This document shows, piece after piece, positions 32,556-40,449 of a stretch of 64,000 nt of DNA. A program made the position numbers and the translations under genes. A model generated the notes under the pieces. The model was not told where the DNA came from, did not search any database, and saw nothing but the letters and a program-made list of their open reading frames with translations. Each line of letters opens with the position of its first letter. Position 1 is the stretch's first letter. The stretch is from Lewinellaceae bacterium (GTDB lineage: Bacteria > Bacteroidota > Bacteroidia > Chitinophagales > Saprospiraceae). Where the stretch lies: contig JACJXW010000004.1 in assembly GCA_020636405.1 (NCBI GenBank), positions 2,406,001 to 2,470,000 on the forward strand, written 5' to 3'.

Positions 32556-32715
32556 AACCCTCTCGTTTTGTCCTCTAACAAAAGGAAAAGGCCAAAGTTA
32601 ACGATGTGGCTTCATTAAACGGCAATTTATGGACAAAAGGATTTTTTATGCCGCCCTGCCCGGCTTTTGAAGGATCTCACTATCTTGGCCCCGAACCGTC
32701 CTTACGAATGCCCTT

Positions 32716-34299
32716 ATGCACCAATACGCCAATACGCCAATACACCAATACACCTACACACGCCTGTTGTCTCTGGCCTCTCTCCTGGTGCTGCTGAGCC
32801 TCTTCCTCAACCTGGGTGTACAGCCCGTCTACCTGGAGGAGCCGCGCCGTGCCACCATCGCTATGGAGATGGAAGAGAACGGGAATTTTATTGTGCCTAC
32901 GCAGTTTGGCGAGTTTTACTATAAGAAGCCCCCGGTGTTCAACTGGGTGGTGTGGGCCAGTGCAAAGGTGATGGGAGGTTATTCCGCCTGGGCGCTGCGC
33001 CTGCCGACAGTTTTGTCCATTCTTTTTACGTCGGTTTTGCTCTTCTGGCTGGGGCGCCGGTATGTCAACCCGGAGTTTGGCTGGTTGTCGGCCTTGTTGT
33101 TTCCCATTAGCGGTGGGCTGTATTTCTACTTTTCCTTACTGGGAGAGATCGACTTGTTTTACACCTTCATCACCTTTGCGGGCTTTGCCGCCCTTTTTCA
33201 CTTTCAGCAGCAGGGGCGATACGGGATGATGTTCCTCATTACCTATACTTTGGCAGCAGTGGGCACGCTGACCAAAGGGCTGCCCTCGGTTCTTTTCCTG
33301 GGCTTGTCGGTACTGGCCTGGTTGTGGTATGAAGGATCGCTGAAGCGCCTGATCTCTTTGGCACACCTGTCGGGCATTCTGGCCTACGGCCTTTTGGTGG
33401 GCGGCTACCTGCTGGCTTATCATCAATACAACGCCATCGGCAACTACCTGCAGATGATGGTCGCAGAGTCGAGCGAGCGTACGGTGGCGGAAAATGGCCT
33501 GATGAAGCTTGTAGAGCACCTGTTTATGTTTCCATTGGATACCGTAAAAGACCTGCTTCCGGGCGGCCTGCTGCTGCTCTTTGCCATCCGGAGAGATCTT
33601 CGAAGCCTTCTGCTGCGCAATAAACTGCTGACATTTGCTGCCCTGATGTTCCTGGCCAATGTTCTGCCTTACTGGGTGTCTCCGGGAGCCCGGCAGCGTT
33701 ACATCTATATGCTGTATCCGTTCCTGCTTATGATAGGCCTGTATGCTTATCAGCACCGGGAGGAGGTGAAGGCCTGGCGCTTCCGGGCTTTCCGAGTACT
33801 GAGTGGGATCCTTATGGGAGCCATGGTTTTGGGTAGCCTGGCCATCCCATTCATCCCCGGGTTGGATTTTCTGCCTTACCGCTGGCCGCTGGCTATTGGG
33901 GGGTTCCTCGCTTCCGCCACAGTGTTCTACCTCTACCTCCGCCAGCCTCAATGGACACTGCTCCTTCTGATCCTGGCCACCGCCGTAGGCCGCCTGCTGT
34001 TCGACTTTACCGTTCTGCCCCAGCGTGCCCACGAGAGCGACGCCCAGGAGGATATCGAGATCGCCCAAGCTGTGGATGGCATCGTCGGGGATACACCATT
34101 ATATCTCTACCAGGATGCCCGCATTTCCTTCTCCGCCATTTTCTACCTCAATCAGATCCGCGGCAAGACGCTGCGCCGCAATTATGAGCGGGAATCAGGA
34201 GCCTACTACATCGCACTGCCGGAACAGTTCCCGGAGGCGGAAGTGCGGTATGAGATCCCCTACAACGAGGAGGTGTACGGGGTGGTGAGGTATCCCTGA
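32716..34299 (+). CDS. GT39-type (ArnT-like) glycosyltransferase with repeat-encoded N-terminus
   Basis: 527 residues and about ten TM helices. The first periplasmic loop has the acidic motif YLEEPRRATIAMEM and the conserved YYKKPPVFNW, both typical of ArnT/PMT-type lipid-linked sugar transferases, followed by LRLPTVLSIL and SLLGEIDLFYTF. These enzymes move a sugar from an undecaprenyl-phosphate donor to lipid A or proteins on the periplasmic side. The first 15 residues (MHQYANTPIHQYTYT) are encoded by an 8-bp tandem repeat directly after the ATG; copy-number change would shift the frame. The next in-frame ATG would remove the catalytic loop. It nearly abuts the convergent ilvE. Confidence 0.85.
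   Translation: MHQYANTPIHQYTYTRLLSLASLLVLLSLFLNLGVQPVYLEEPRRATIAMEMEENGNFIVPTQFGEFYYKKPPVFNWVVWASAKVMGGYSAWALRLPTVLSILFTSVLLFWLGRRYVNPEFGWLSALLFPISGGLYFYFSLLGEIDLFYTFITFAGFAALFHFQQQGRYGMMFLITYTLAAVGTLTKGLPSVLFLGLSVLAWLWYEGSLKRLISLAHLSGILAYGLLVGGYLLAYHQYNAIGNYLQMMVAESSERTVAENGLMKLVEHLFMFPLDTVKDLLPGGLLLLFAIRRDLRSLLLRNKLLTFAALMFLANVLPYWVSPGARQRYIYMLYPFLLMIGLYAYQHREEVKAWRFRAFRVLSGILMGAMVLGSLAIPFIPGLDFLPYRWPLAIGGFLASATVFYLYLRQPQWTLLLLILATAVGRLLFDFTVLPQRAHESDAQEDIEIAQAVDGIVGDTPLYLYQDARISFSAIFYLNQIRGKTLRRNYERESGAYYIALPEQFPEAEVRYEIPYNEEVYGVVRYP
32720..32759 (+). repeat. 8-bp tandem repeat at the start of the GT39 gene
   Basis: Five units: ACCAATAC, GCCAATAC, GCCAATAC, ACCAATAC and the degenerate ACCTACAC. 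They begin two bases after the start codon at 32716. The unit length is not a multiple of three. The same unit family is found at the start of waaA (62741-62803). Confidence 0.85.
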
Positions 34300-34302
34300 T
34301 GG

Positions 34303-35370
34303 TTAGACGGGAATCACCTCGTTCCATCCCCAGGTGTCGTCCGCCTTTCCAGTTCGCAGGGCCTGCAGTTCTCTTTTGAACGAGAACATTACAGCGTCTT
34401 CTTCTACATAACAGCCATACGTTTCTGCTCCAATCGTAATGGATTCAATGGGCGCTACCACTGCTGCCGTGCCGGCGCCGAAGGCCTCGGCCCTGGTTCC
34501 ACTCTGCAGCGCAGATTCCAACTCCCGGATGCTGACCTTACGCTCCTGTATTTTAATGCCGCGTGCCCGGGCCAGTTGTAGTATGGAGTCCCGGGTGACG
34601 CCGTCCAGGATAGTAGCGCTCAGTGCTGGTGTGATAAGAATATTGTCGATCAGGAACATGATGTTCATGGTCCCGGATTCTTCGATGAACTCCCGGTTCT
34701 GTGCATCAGTCCATAATACCTGGTCGAAACCGTCAGCTACGGCGCGCTGGGTGGGCAGGAAGGCCCCTCCGTAGTTGCCGCCGCATTTGGCGAACCCCGT
34801 ACCTCCATCCGCTGCCCGGATAAATTCTGTTTCCACTTTTACCCGCAGCGGGCGGGCGTAGTAGGCCCCGACTGGCGTGCATACGATCAGGAACAGGTAC
34901 TCGTCGGATATCTTCACTCCCAGCTTCTCCTCTGTAGCGATCACAAAGGGGCGAATGTACAGCGAGGTGTCTTTGCCGGAGGGTACCCACTGGCTATCCA
35001 GTTCGATGAGCTGCCGCATGCCTTCCCGAAAAAGTTCGTAAGGAATGTCCGGCATCCCCATACGCTCCAGCGAACGGTTGAACCGCTCATGGTGCTTCTG
35101 CAGGCGAAAGATGGAGATACTGCCGTTCTCCATTCGAAAAGCCTTCATGCCTTCGAATACCGTTTGTCCATAGTGGAAACAGAGGGAGAAGGGGCTCAGC
35201 GTGAGCTTGTGGAAAGGCTCGATGCGAGCCTCGCGCCATTCACCTCCGGAATAACGGGCGATGAAGAGGTGGTCGGCCGGTACTTTGCCGAAGGGCAGGT
35301 TGTTGATGTCCAGCCCGGTAAGGCGGGACTCAGTGGTGCGATGAACGGGAATGGTGGTTGTGGTATTCAT
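34303..35370 (-). CDS. ilvE: Branched-chain-amino-acid aminotransferase
   Basis: 355 residues from the ATG at 35370 (MNTTTTIPVHRTTESRLTGL); the frame is open further upstream but lacks family similarity there. Class IV PLP fold type: FHYGQTVFEGMKAFR, YIRPFVIATEEKLGV, the PLP lysine in GTGFAKCGGNYGGAFLPT and EESGTMNIMFLIDN. It is the large BCAT form with the C-terminal LDGVTRDSILQLARARG. It transaminates Leu, Ile and Val with 2-oxoglutarate. It is divergent from the MocR-type regulator at 35458 (87-base gap). Confidence 0.95.
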   Translation of the reverse strand: MNTTTTIPVHRTTESRLTGLDINNLPFGKVPADHLFIARYSGGEWREARIEPFHKLTLSPFSLCFHYGQTVFEGMKAFRMENGSISIFRLQKHHERFNRSLERMGMPDIPYELFREGMRQLIELDSQWVPSGKDTSLYIRPFVIATEEKLGVKISDEYLFLIVCTPVGAYYARPLRVKVETEFIRAADGGTGFAKCGGNYGGAFLPTQRAVADGFDQVLWTDAQNREFIEESGTMNIMFLIDNILITPALSATILDGVTRDSILQLARARGIKIQERKVSIRELESALQSGTRAEAFGAGTAAVVAPIESITIGAETYGCYVEEDAVMFSFKRELQALRTGKADDTWGWNEVIPV

Positions 35371-35389
35371 GTTAATTTGATTTTCGTCA

Positions 35390-35397
35390 CAAATGTA
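35390..35397 (-). promoter_or_regulatory. -7 box upstream of ilvE
   Basis: TACATTTG on the minus strand fits the Bacteroidota TAnnTTTG consensus, 20 bases before the ilvE start. No clear TTTG lies at the usual distance. Confidence 0.45.
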
Positions 35398-35403
35398 TTT
35401 ACT

Positions 35404-35434
35404 TTTGAAAATGTAAAACAGATGCAGATTTTTG
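35404..35434 (+). promoter_or_regulatory. Promoter of the MocR-type regulator
   Basis: TTTG (35404-35407), 19 bases, GATTTTTG (35427-35434), one mismatch to the Bacteroidota consensus; 23 bases before the start at 35458. The two divergent promoters overlap closely, which would allow one bound regulator to affect both genes. Confidence 0.45.
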
Positions 35435-35457
35435 TTTTTTAAGCATAACAGATCTCC

Positions 35458-36888
35458 ATGGATGGACATGATGGATTCCTGTACAGCCAGGTGGCGGAGC
35501 GCCTGGAAGAGATGATCGAGAACGGGGTGCTTCGAACGGGTGATAAGTTGCCTTCGGTACGTACACTGAGCGAAGAGCAGGGCATTAGTATGAGCACGGC
35601 GTTCAAGGCATACGGCGAACTGGAGATGAAGGGGTTGGTGGAAGCACGGCCCAAATCGGGTTATTATGTGCGGTTCACACCCCAGGAACTGCCCCGGGTT
35701 CCGGCAGCGGATCGCCAATTCCTGCCGCCGAAGGATATTCGCGTAGACGAGATGATCCGGGAGGTCTATCGCAATCTCACAGCAGAAGGCATCATACGCC
35801 TGTCGGTAGCGGCGCCGGCTCTGGAGCATCTGCCCGAGGCCAAGCTCAATAAATCTATGGTTGAAGCCTTGCGGGAAGATGGCAACAGCTGCATTTCCTA
35901 CGATGATATCCAGGGCAATTCCCGGTTGCGGCAACAACTTGCCCGGCTGGCCTTTAACTGGGGGGGGAGCCCGGCGCCGGATGAGGTCATCACCACTCAG
36001 GGCTGTATGGAGGCGCTATCGCTTTGCTTGCATGCTCTCACTCGTCCCGGAGATACGGTGGCGATCGAAGCACCTGGATATTTCGGTGTATCCATGGTAT
36101 TGCACAGCCATGGGCTGAAAGCGCTGGAAGTACCCGTGCATCCAGAAACCGGCATTGACCTGGATTATCTGGAAGACGCCCTGAAACGGGTGTCCGTTGC
36201 GGCCTGTCTTTTTGTGTCCAATTTCAACAACCCCACCGGCGCCTGCATACCGGATGAAGGTAAGGAACGCCTGGTACGTATGCTGGCTCGCCGAGATATC
36301 CCTCTCATCGAGGACGACATCTACGGCGAGCTCTACTTCGGGAAGAACCGCCCCCTGGCCTGCAAGCATTTCGACGAGAAAGGGCTGGTGCTATACTGTT
36401 CTTCCTTTTCCAAGATGCTGGCGCCAGGCTACCGCGTCGGCTGGTGCATTCCCGGGCGCTTCCACGAGCAGGTGCTTAAAGAAAAGCTGGCCCATACCGT
36501 CACTTCCGCCACACCTACCCACGCTGCCATTGCCCGTTTCCTGGACGCCGGGCGCTTCGGCCTGCACATGCGGCGGCTGCGCAAAGCCTTGCATACCCAG
36601 TGCCTGCGTTACAGCCAGGCCATCAGCGGCTTCTTTCCGGAAAATGTCCGCATCACCCGGCCGCAGGGTGGCTATACCCTCTGGCTGGAACTTCCGCAGG
36701 AGGTGAATGCTTACGTTCTGTACCGCCAGGCGATCCGACATAACATCAGCATCGCTCCCGGGCAGATGTTCAGCTCCGACGGGCGTTTTTCCAATTACAT
36801 TCGCCTGAGTTACGGGGCGCCGTATTCGGAGGAGATCGAAAACAGTCTGCTGGTATTAGGGCAACTGGTGAAAGAAGTTTTTGATTAA
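35458..36888 (+). CDS. MocR/PdxR-type regulator: GntR-like HTH fused to an aminotransferase domain
   Basis: 476 residues. Residues ~5-75 are a GntR-family winged helix (LYSQVAERLEEMIENGVLRT GDKLPSVRTLSEEQGISMST), followed by a class I aminotransferase fold: VITTQGCMEALSLCLHAL, FVSNFNNPTGACIPDEGK, and the PLP lysine in YCSSFSKMLAPGYRVGW. MocR proteins use the bound PLP or an amino-acid adduct as the sensed ligand. The likely target is its own promoter and that of ilvE next door. An aminotransferase role cannot be excluded. Confidence 0.9.
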   Translation: MDGHDGFLYSQVAERLEEMIENGVLRTGDKLPSVRTLSEEQGISMSTAFKAYGELEMKGLVEARPKSGYYVRFTPQELPRVPAADRQFLPPKDIRVDEMIREVYRNLTAEGIIRLSVAAPALEHLPEAKLNKSMVEALREDGNSCISYDDIQGNSRLRQQLARLAFNWGGSPAPDEVITTQGCMEALSLCLHALTRPGDTVAIEAPGYFGVSMVLHSHGLKALEVPVHPETGIDLDYLEDALKRVSVAACLFVSNFNNPTGACIPDEGKERLVRMLARRDIPLIEDDIYGELYFGKNRPLACKHFDEKGLVLYCSSFSKMLAPGYRVGWCIPGRFHEQVLKEKLAHTVTSATPTHAAIARFLDAGRFGLHMRRLRKALHTQCLRYSQAISGFFPENVRITRPQGGYTLWLELPQEVNAYVLYRQAIRHNISIAPGQMFSSDGRFSNYIRLSYGAPYSEEIENSLLVLGQLVKEVFD

Positions 36889-36928
36889 CAGGAGTAATCC
36901 CGAATTTTTCAATTCGGGATTACTCCTG
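36889..36928 (+). terminator. Long hairpin after the MocR-type gene
   Basis: Perfect 18-bp stem CAGGAGTAATCCCGAATT with a 4-base loop, directly after the stop codon. The T-tract is weak (TGGGGTTT), so it may mainly protect the 3' end. Confidence 0.75.
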
Positions 36929-36959
36929 TGGGGTTTAGCGTTTGGATAACTGAGGAGGC

Positions 36960-37005
36960 CGTTACTTTTGTAATTATTATTTTTATAACGATTACAAAAG
37001 TAACG
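36960..37005. repeat. 15-bp perfect inverted repeat between convergent genes
   Basis: CGTTACTTTTGTAAT (36960-36974) and ATTACAAAAGTAACG (36991-37005), 16-base AT-only-but-one loop. It lies just past the end of the acylase gene (stop at 37021) and could terminate that transcript. Confidence 0.7.
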
Positions 37006-37020
37006 ATGAAGGCTTGGCCT

Positions 37021-39087
37021 TTATTGAGGACTATACAGCCTCACCGCATTCTTCAATACTTGCTCTTTATCCAGCGTCATCGGTTTGAGCTGTTGGTTGA
37101 CGAACAGCTCCATCTGGCTGGTGTAATGGGGGCTGCCGGGCTTGGCGGAGGCGCCGTAGGCGTTGACGCTTTCGATCTCCGGCCCATCGGCGGAGAAGCG
37201 TACCAGCTGGATGTAGGAATCACCGGTGTAGGCGCGCAGGCGGCCATCCCGGAAGGGGCGGCTGCGCACAGCGGCCAGCACGTCGGGCCCGCCGCCGTAG
37301 GGCAGGTCTACGCCGCCCCGGGTGTGCCGCTGGAGGCTGCCCAGGGGGACTTTGGCGCTGCCGAAATGCTTTTGCAGGTGGTTTTGGGCATGGGCGATCG
37401 CAGCTACTAGTTTGGCTTCGTCCAGTTCGTCGCCGGATTTAAAACTCCCTGGATTTTCCAGGATTGACTGAAGGTGGTAGAAAGCCAGAAGCATGATCGA
37501 GGCGGCTTCGCTGTCCTTGTCGGCGATGCGGTCCCAATCCCGTAGTAGCCGGATGCTTTCCGCCAGCTCGGGGTACTTTTCCGGCTCCAGGTGGAAGATG
37601 GCCTCCAGTTTAGGTGCGGACCGCATCGGCTCGTGGTAGGCCTGGTCGTATTTGATCCTTTTGAGGTCTTCATAACTCAGCTGCCCGGACTGCTCCAGCA
37701 GGTGGCCCAGGCGGACGCCGCGGTTGGTCAGGCCGTCCATTCCCTGGAATCCCATGCTCCCGGGAACGAACCCCGGGTCGGGGTTATCCGCCTTGCCGGA
37801 CGAGAGGAAGGGCGTGTGGTTGCAGTTGTAAACATAACCCGAGACAGGGTCCAGCACCTGGGGCAGGCTGTCGAGGGGGTAGTAGTCGTCCGTCCAAAGG
37901 GTGGCGGAGGTGTCGCCAGGCAGGAGGCCCTGCCAGTCGTACTGCGGGTTGCGCTTCGGGAAAAGGCCGTTGCTGATGTAAAAAATGTGCCCTTCCTTGT
38001 CGGCGTAGACAATATTGGTGCAGGTGATACCCTGCAGGCGCAAGGCTTCCTGAAATTCTTTGAGGTTGGTTGCCTTGTTCATCCGGTACCACTGCTCCGC
38101 GGCGCGGATGTCGTGGTTGGCGGGGAAGCGCAGGGCGAAGTAACCATTGGGCGTTTTGAAGGTGACGCCGTATTTGCTTTTATAGAATTGCTGTTTCACC
38201 CCCAGGGGAAGGAACCCCAGGATCTTCACCCGCGCTTTGGTGGGGTAGGGGTGGAGTGGCTCCCACTTCCCGTCGAAGCGGTACAGCTCCTTTTCGGAGG
38301 GGTGCATCTCCAGAGCATACACATCGGCGAAGTCGGGGTAGTTGAGGGTATGCGCCCAGGCCAGGTTCGGATTGGTGCCGAGGAAGATGGTCACGCCGCC
38401 CGGAAAGGTGCCGCCCAGGGTGTTCCAGCCCTCCTCGCTGCACAGGTGGGCCTCATACCAGGAATTGAGCCCTTCCAGCGGCTGGTGCGAGTTGTTGACC
38501 AGGTAGGTTTTGCCGTCGGCCGTTTTCGCAGGGGCTATGGCAAAGGCGTTGGACCCCCGCTCCTGCGGTTCGGGCTTGTACTTCCCGCCCAGGATATTGC
38601 CCAGTTCCCGCCCTACGCCCGACATCAGCGCCATGCCCAGCACATAGCTCTGAATGATGTCCGGCCCGGTGACGGGGAACAGTTTTCGGTGCAGCACCTC
38701 TTTGGGGTGCGCACTGGCGTAGGCGTTGACCCCGGCCGCGTAGGCTTCCAGTACTTTTCGAAAATCAGGTGAAAGGTCTTGCTCATAGCGTTCCTCCACG
38801 ATCGTCCTGGCATCCAGCAGGTGGACGGCGACGTCCAGCCGGGCGCCCTCTTTGCCGTATACCTGCCCCATCAGGCCCTTTACCGGCAGGACCTGCTTTT
38901 GCAGGGTCTCGAAATCGTCCTCTGCCGTAGCCCAGGCGAAGCCGTAGGCCACTTCCGCGTCTGTCGGAGCGAAGATGTGGGGCACGCCCCATTCATCACG
39001 TGCAATGGTGATGCTGGCGGGGTTGAGCTGAGCGAGCAGGGTTGTATTTAAGCATATAAGAATGAAGGTAGTGAGGTGTTGGCGCAT
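37021..39087 (-). CDS. Penicillin-acylase-family (Ntn-hydrolase) amidase, secreted
   Basis: 688 residues with a signal peptide (MRQHLTTFILICLNTTLLAQ). The alpha-chain region starts ITIARDEWGVPHIFAPTDAE and AYGFAWATAEDDFETLQ. The autoprocessing site is RGSNAFAIAP near residue 177, where Ser becomes the N-terminal nucleophile of the beta chain; NNSHQPLEGLNSWYEAHL follows as expected. The family cleaves acyl-amide bonds of beta-lactams, acyl-homoserine lactones or lipopeptides; which one applies is not visible. It is a single gene. Confidence 0.93.
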   Translation of the reverse strand: MRQHLTTFILICLNTTLLAQLNPASITIARDEWGVPHIFAPTDAEVAYGFAWATAEDDFETLQKQVLPVKGLMGQVYGKEGARLDVAVHLLDARTIVEERYEQDLSPDFRKVLEAYAAGVNAYASAHPKEVLHRKLFPVTGPDIIQSYVLGMALMSGVGRELGNILGGKYKPEPQERGSNAFAIAPAKTADGKTYLVNNSHQPLEGLNSWYEAHLCSEEGWNTLGGTFPGGVTIFLGTNPNLAWAHTLNYPDFADVYALEMHPSEKELYRFDGKWEPLHPYPTKARVKILGFLPLGVKQQFYKSKYGVTFKTPNGYFALRFPANHDIRAAEQWYRMNKATNLKEFQEALRLQGITCTNIVYADKEGHIFYISNGLFPKRNPQYDWQGLLPGDTSATLWTDDYYPLDSLPQVLDPVSGYVYNCNHTPFLSSGKADNPDPGFVPGSMGFQGMDGLTNRGVRLGHLLEQSGQLSYEDLKRIKYDQAYHEPMRSAPKLEAIFHLEPEKYPELAESIRLLRDWDRIADKDSEAASIMLLAFYHLQSILENPGSFKSGDELDEAKLVAAIAHAQNHLQKHFGSAKVPLGSLQRHTRGGVDLPYGGGPDVLAAVRSRPFRDGRLRAYTGDSYIQLVRFSADGPEIESVNAYGASAKPGSPHYTSQMELFVNQQLKPMTLDKEQVLKNAVRLYSPQ

Positions 39088-39280
39088 TGGTGGATATTAG
39101 CCTCCCCCTAACCCCCTCCCTCTACTTCGCTACGCTTCGGCGGGCGGGGAAAGGAGGGGAAAAGCAAAGCTGCTTTTAGGAGTAGGTGGTACGGTAAAAT
39201 GCAAAACTAAATAATGACAGGTAAAGTACTCAGTGAAATTCCGAATGACTGATCCGGGAACCCAAAATAGCAGCTTTACA

Positions 39281-39398
39281 TCCTCCCCCTTTGGGGGAGG
39301 TGCCGAAGGCGGAGGGGGCTTTCCTCCCCCTTTGGGAGAGGTGCCGAAGGCGGAGGGGGCTTTCCTCCCCTTTTGGGGGGATCGAGGGAGGGGGTTAC
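39281..39398. repeat. 41-bp C/G-rich tandem repeat
   Basis: Unit 39281-39321 (TCCTCCCCCTTTGGGGGAGG, then TGCCGAAGGCGGAGGGGGCTT) is repeated at 39322-39362 with one change and partly at 39363-39398. Each unit contains its own small palindrome. Related C/G-rich sequence is found at 39104-39165 and inside the CHAT gene (7584). The third copy runs into the end of the DUF697 gene. The 307-base gap holds nothing else recognisable. Confidence 0.85.
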
Positions 39399-39841
39399 TT
39401 CGGCCTGTTCTTTTCGAAAAACGCCTTCCCCTTTTCAAACTCCTCCTGGAAGACCTTCCTCATCTCCTCGATGTCGAAGTTGTCCAGCGATCCATATCTG
39501 GAGAGCAGATGGTCGAACACCTGGCCGATGCTGTAGGTATTGGCCGCCGAGAAGGCCGCCATGGAGATGCCCCCCAGCAAGGTGCCGATACCCGGAATGA
39601 GCTTGAATGCGCTGGCTGACAGGCGTGCCATCAGGCTTCCGCTCAGGGCAGTGATGATGGCTTTGCCCTGGAGTTCCGAATAGTTCACTTCGTGCAACTT
39701 ACACAGGGCTTTAAGCATGTCGAGCTGTACGAGCGTGACGGCTCCAACGTCCAGTACCGGTACCGGGATGGCGCCCCCCGCTGCGGCAAAGAGGGCATTG
39801 GACTGGATGATCTTCTGGGCTCGGGAGGTCTTGTCTTGCAT
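39395..39841 (-). CDS. DUF697-family membrane protein
   Basis: 148 residues. Pattern of the YcjF/DUF697 family: IIQSNALFAAAGGAIPVPVL DVGAVTLVQLDMLKALCKLH, then LIPGIGTLLGGISMAAFSAA NTYSIGQVFDHLLSRYGS. It has two hydrophobic segments and a charged C-terminus. Function of the family is unknown. The end of the gene is formed by the C/G-rich repeat at 39363-39398. Confidence 0.85.
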   Translation of the reverse strand: MQDKTSRAQKIIQSNALFAAAGGAIPVPVLDVGAVTLVQLDMLKALCKLHEVNYSELQGKAIITALSGSLMARLSASAFKLIPGIGTLLGGISMAAFSAANTYSIGQVFDHLLSRYGSLDNFDIEEMRKVFQEEFEKGKAFFEKNRPK

Positions 39842-39965
39842 GGTTAAGGTTGTAGAATTCAGGTTTTGGTTTCAGGAGGCGGGCTTTGGCCCGGATGGGG
39901 CAAAGTTACCTATTCTTTTGGTGGGTTTCAACTGGGGCGTACCGGGATGGAATGATGGAGTGATG

Positions 39966-40238
39966 TCATTCCAATTCCACTTCCTGCCCCCTCAATCTCC
40001 GCATCCCATAGTTCACCGAGATCATTACCGCCAGGCCGATGGTGTAGGCGGTGATGGCCATCAGCCATTCGTACTGGTCGCGGGAGAGGGCTTCCCGTTT
40101 GGCGGCTAATCCCCAGAGGTTGACCAGCCCTTTTTTGACGAAGAATTTGGAGACCAGGGAGGAGGCGGCCAGGCCCGCCAGGTAGCCGGCGGCCAGGTTG
40201 AGGGCTTCGTCGGCGAGGAAAGAGGTGAACTTTGACAT
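39966..40238 (-). CDS. Small two-TM protein of unknown function
   Basis: 90 residues, MSKFTSFLADEALNLAAGYL with hydrophobic helices at ~10-30 and ~63-80 (WLMAITAYTIGLAVMISVN). I recognise no family. It lies upstream of, and on the same strand as, the DUF697 gene and may be cotranscribed. Confidence 0.65.
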   Translation of the reverse strand: MSKFTSFLADEALNLAAGYLAGLAASSLVSKFFVKKGLVNLWGLAAKREALSRDQYEWLMAITAYTIGLAVMISVNYGMRRLRGQEVELE

Positions 40239-40449
40239 AGGTTATTTTTTTGGGGAAAGCTACGGGGTTTTTGGAAGACTATTTCTTTTTCCGTGCTTGT
40301 TTAATTTAGGAAAAGCAGCGCCCCAGGGGCAGGCGGCGGCTTTTTTGTCTGGCATTATTTGGGTGGTTTGGTTATCCGTATATTGCGGTTCGGGCCGCGC
40401 ACCGGAAAAAAAAAGATACCTTTTCTTAACCTGGCGTTCAACCGGGTTT

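Noticed and set aside
34303..35937. ilvE with a start at 35937
   Set aside because: The extra N-terminus is antisense to the MocR-type gene; the ATG at 35370 gives the normal family length.
39281..39398. CRISPR-like array
   Set aside because: Units follow head to tail without spacers and are low-complexity C/G tracts; no cas genes.
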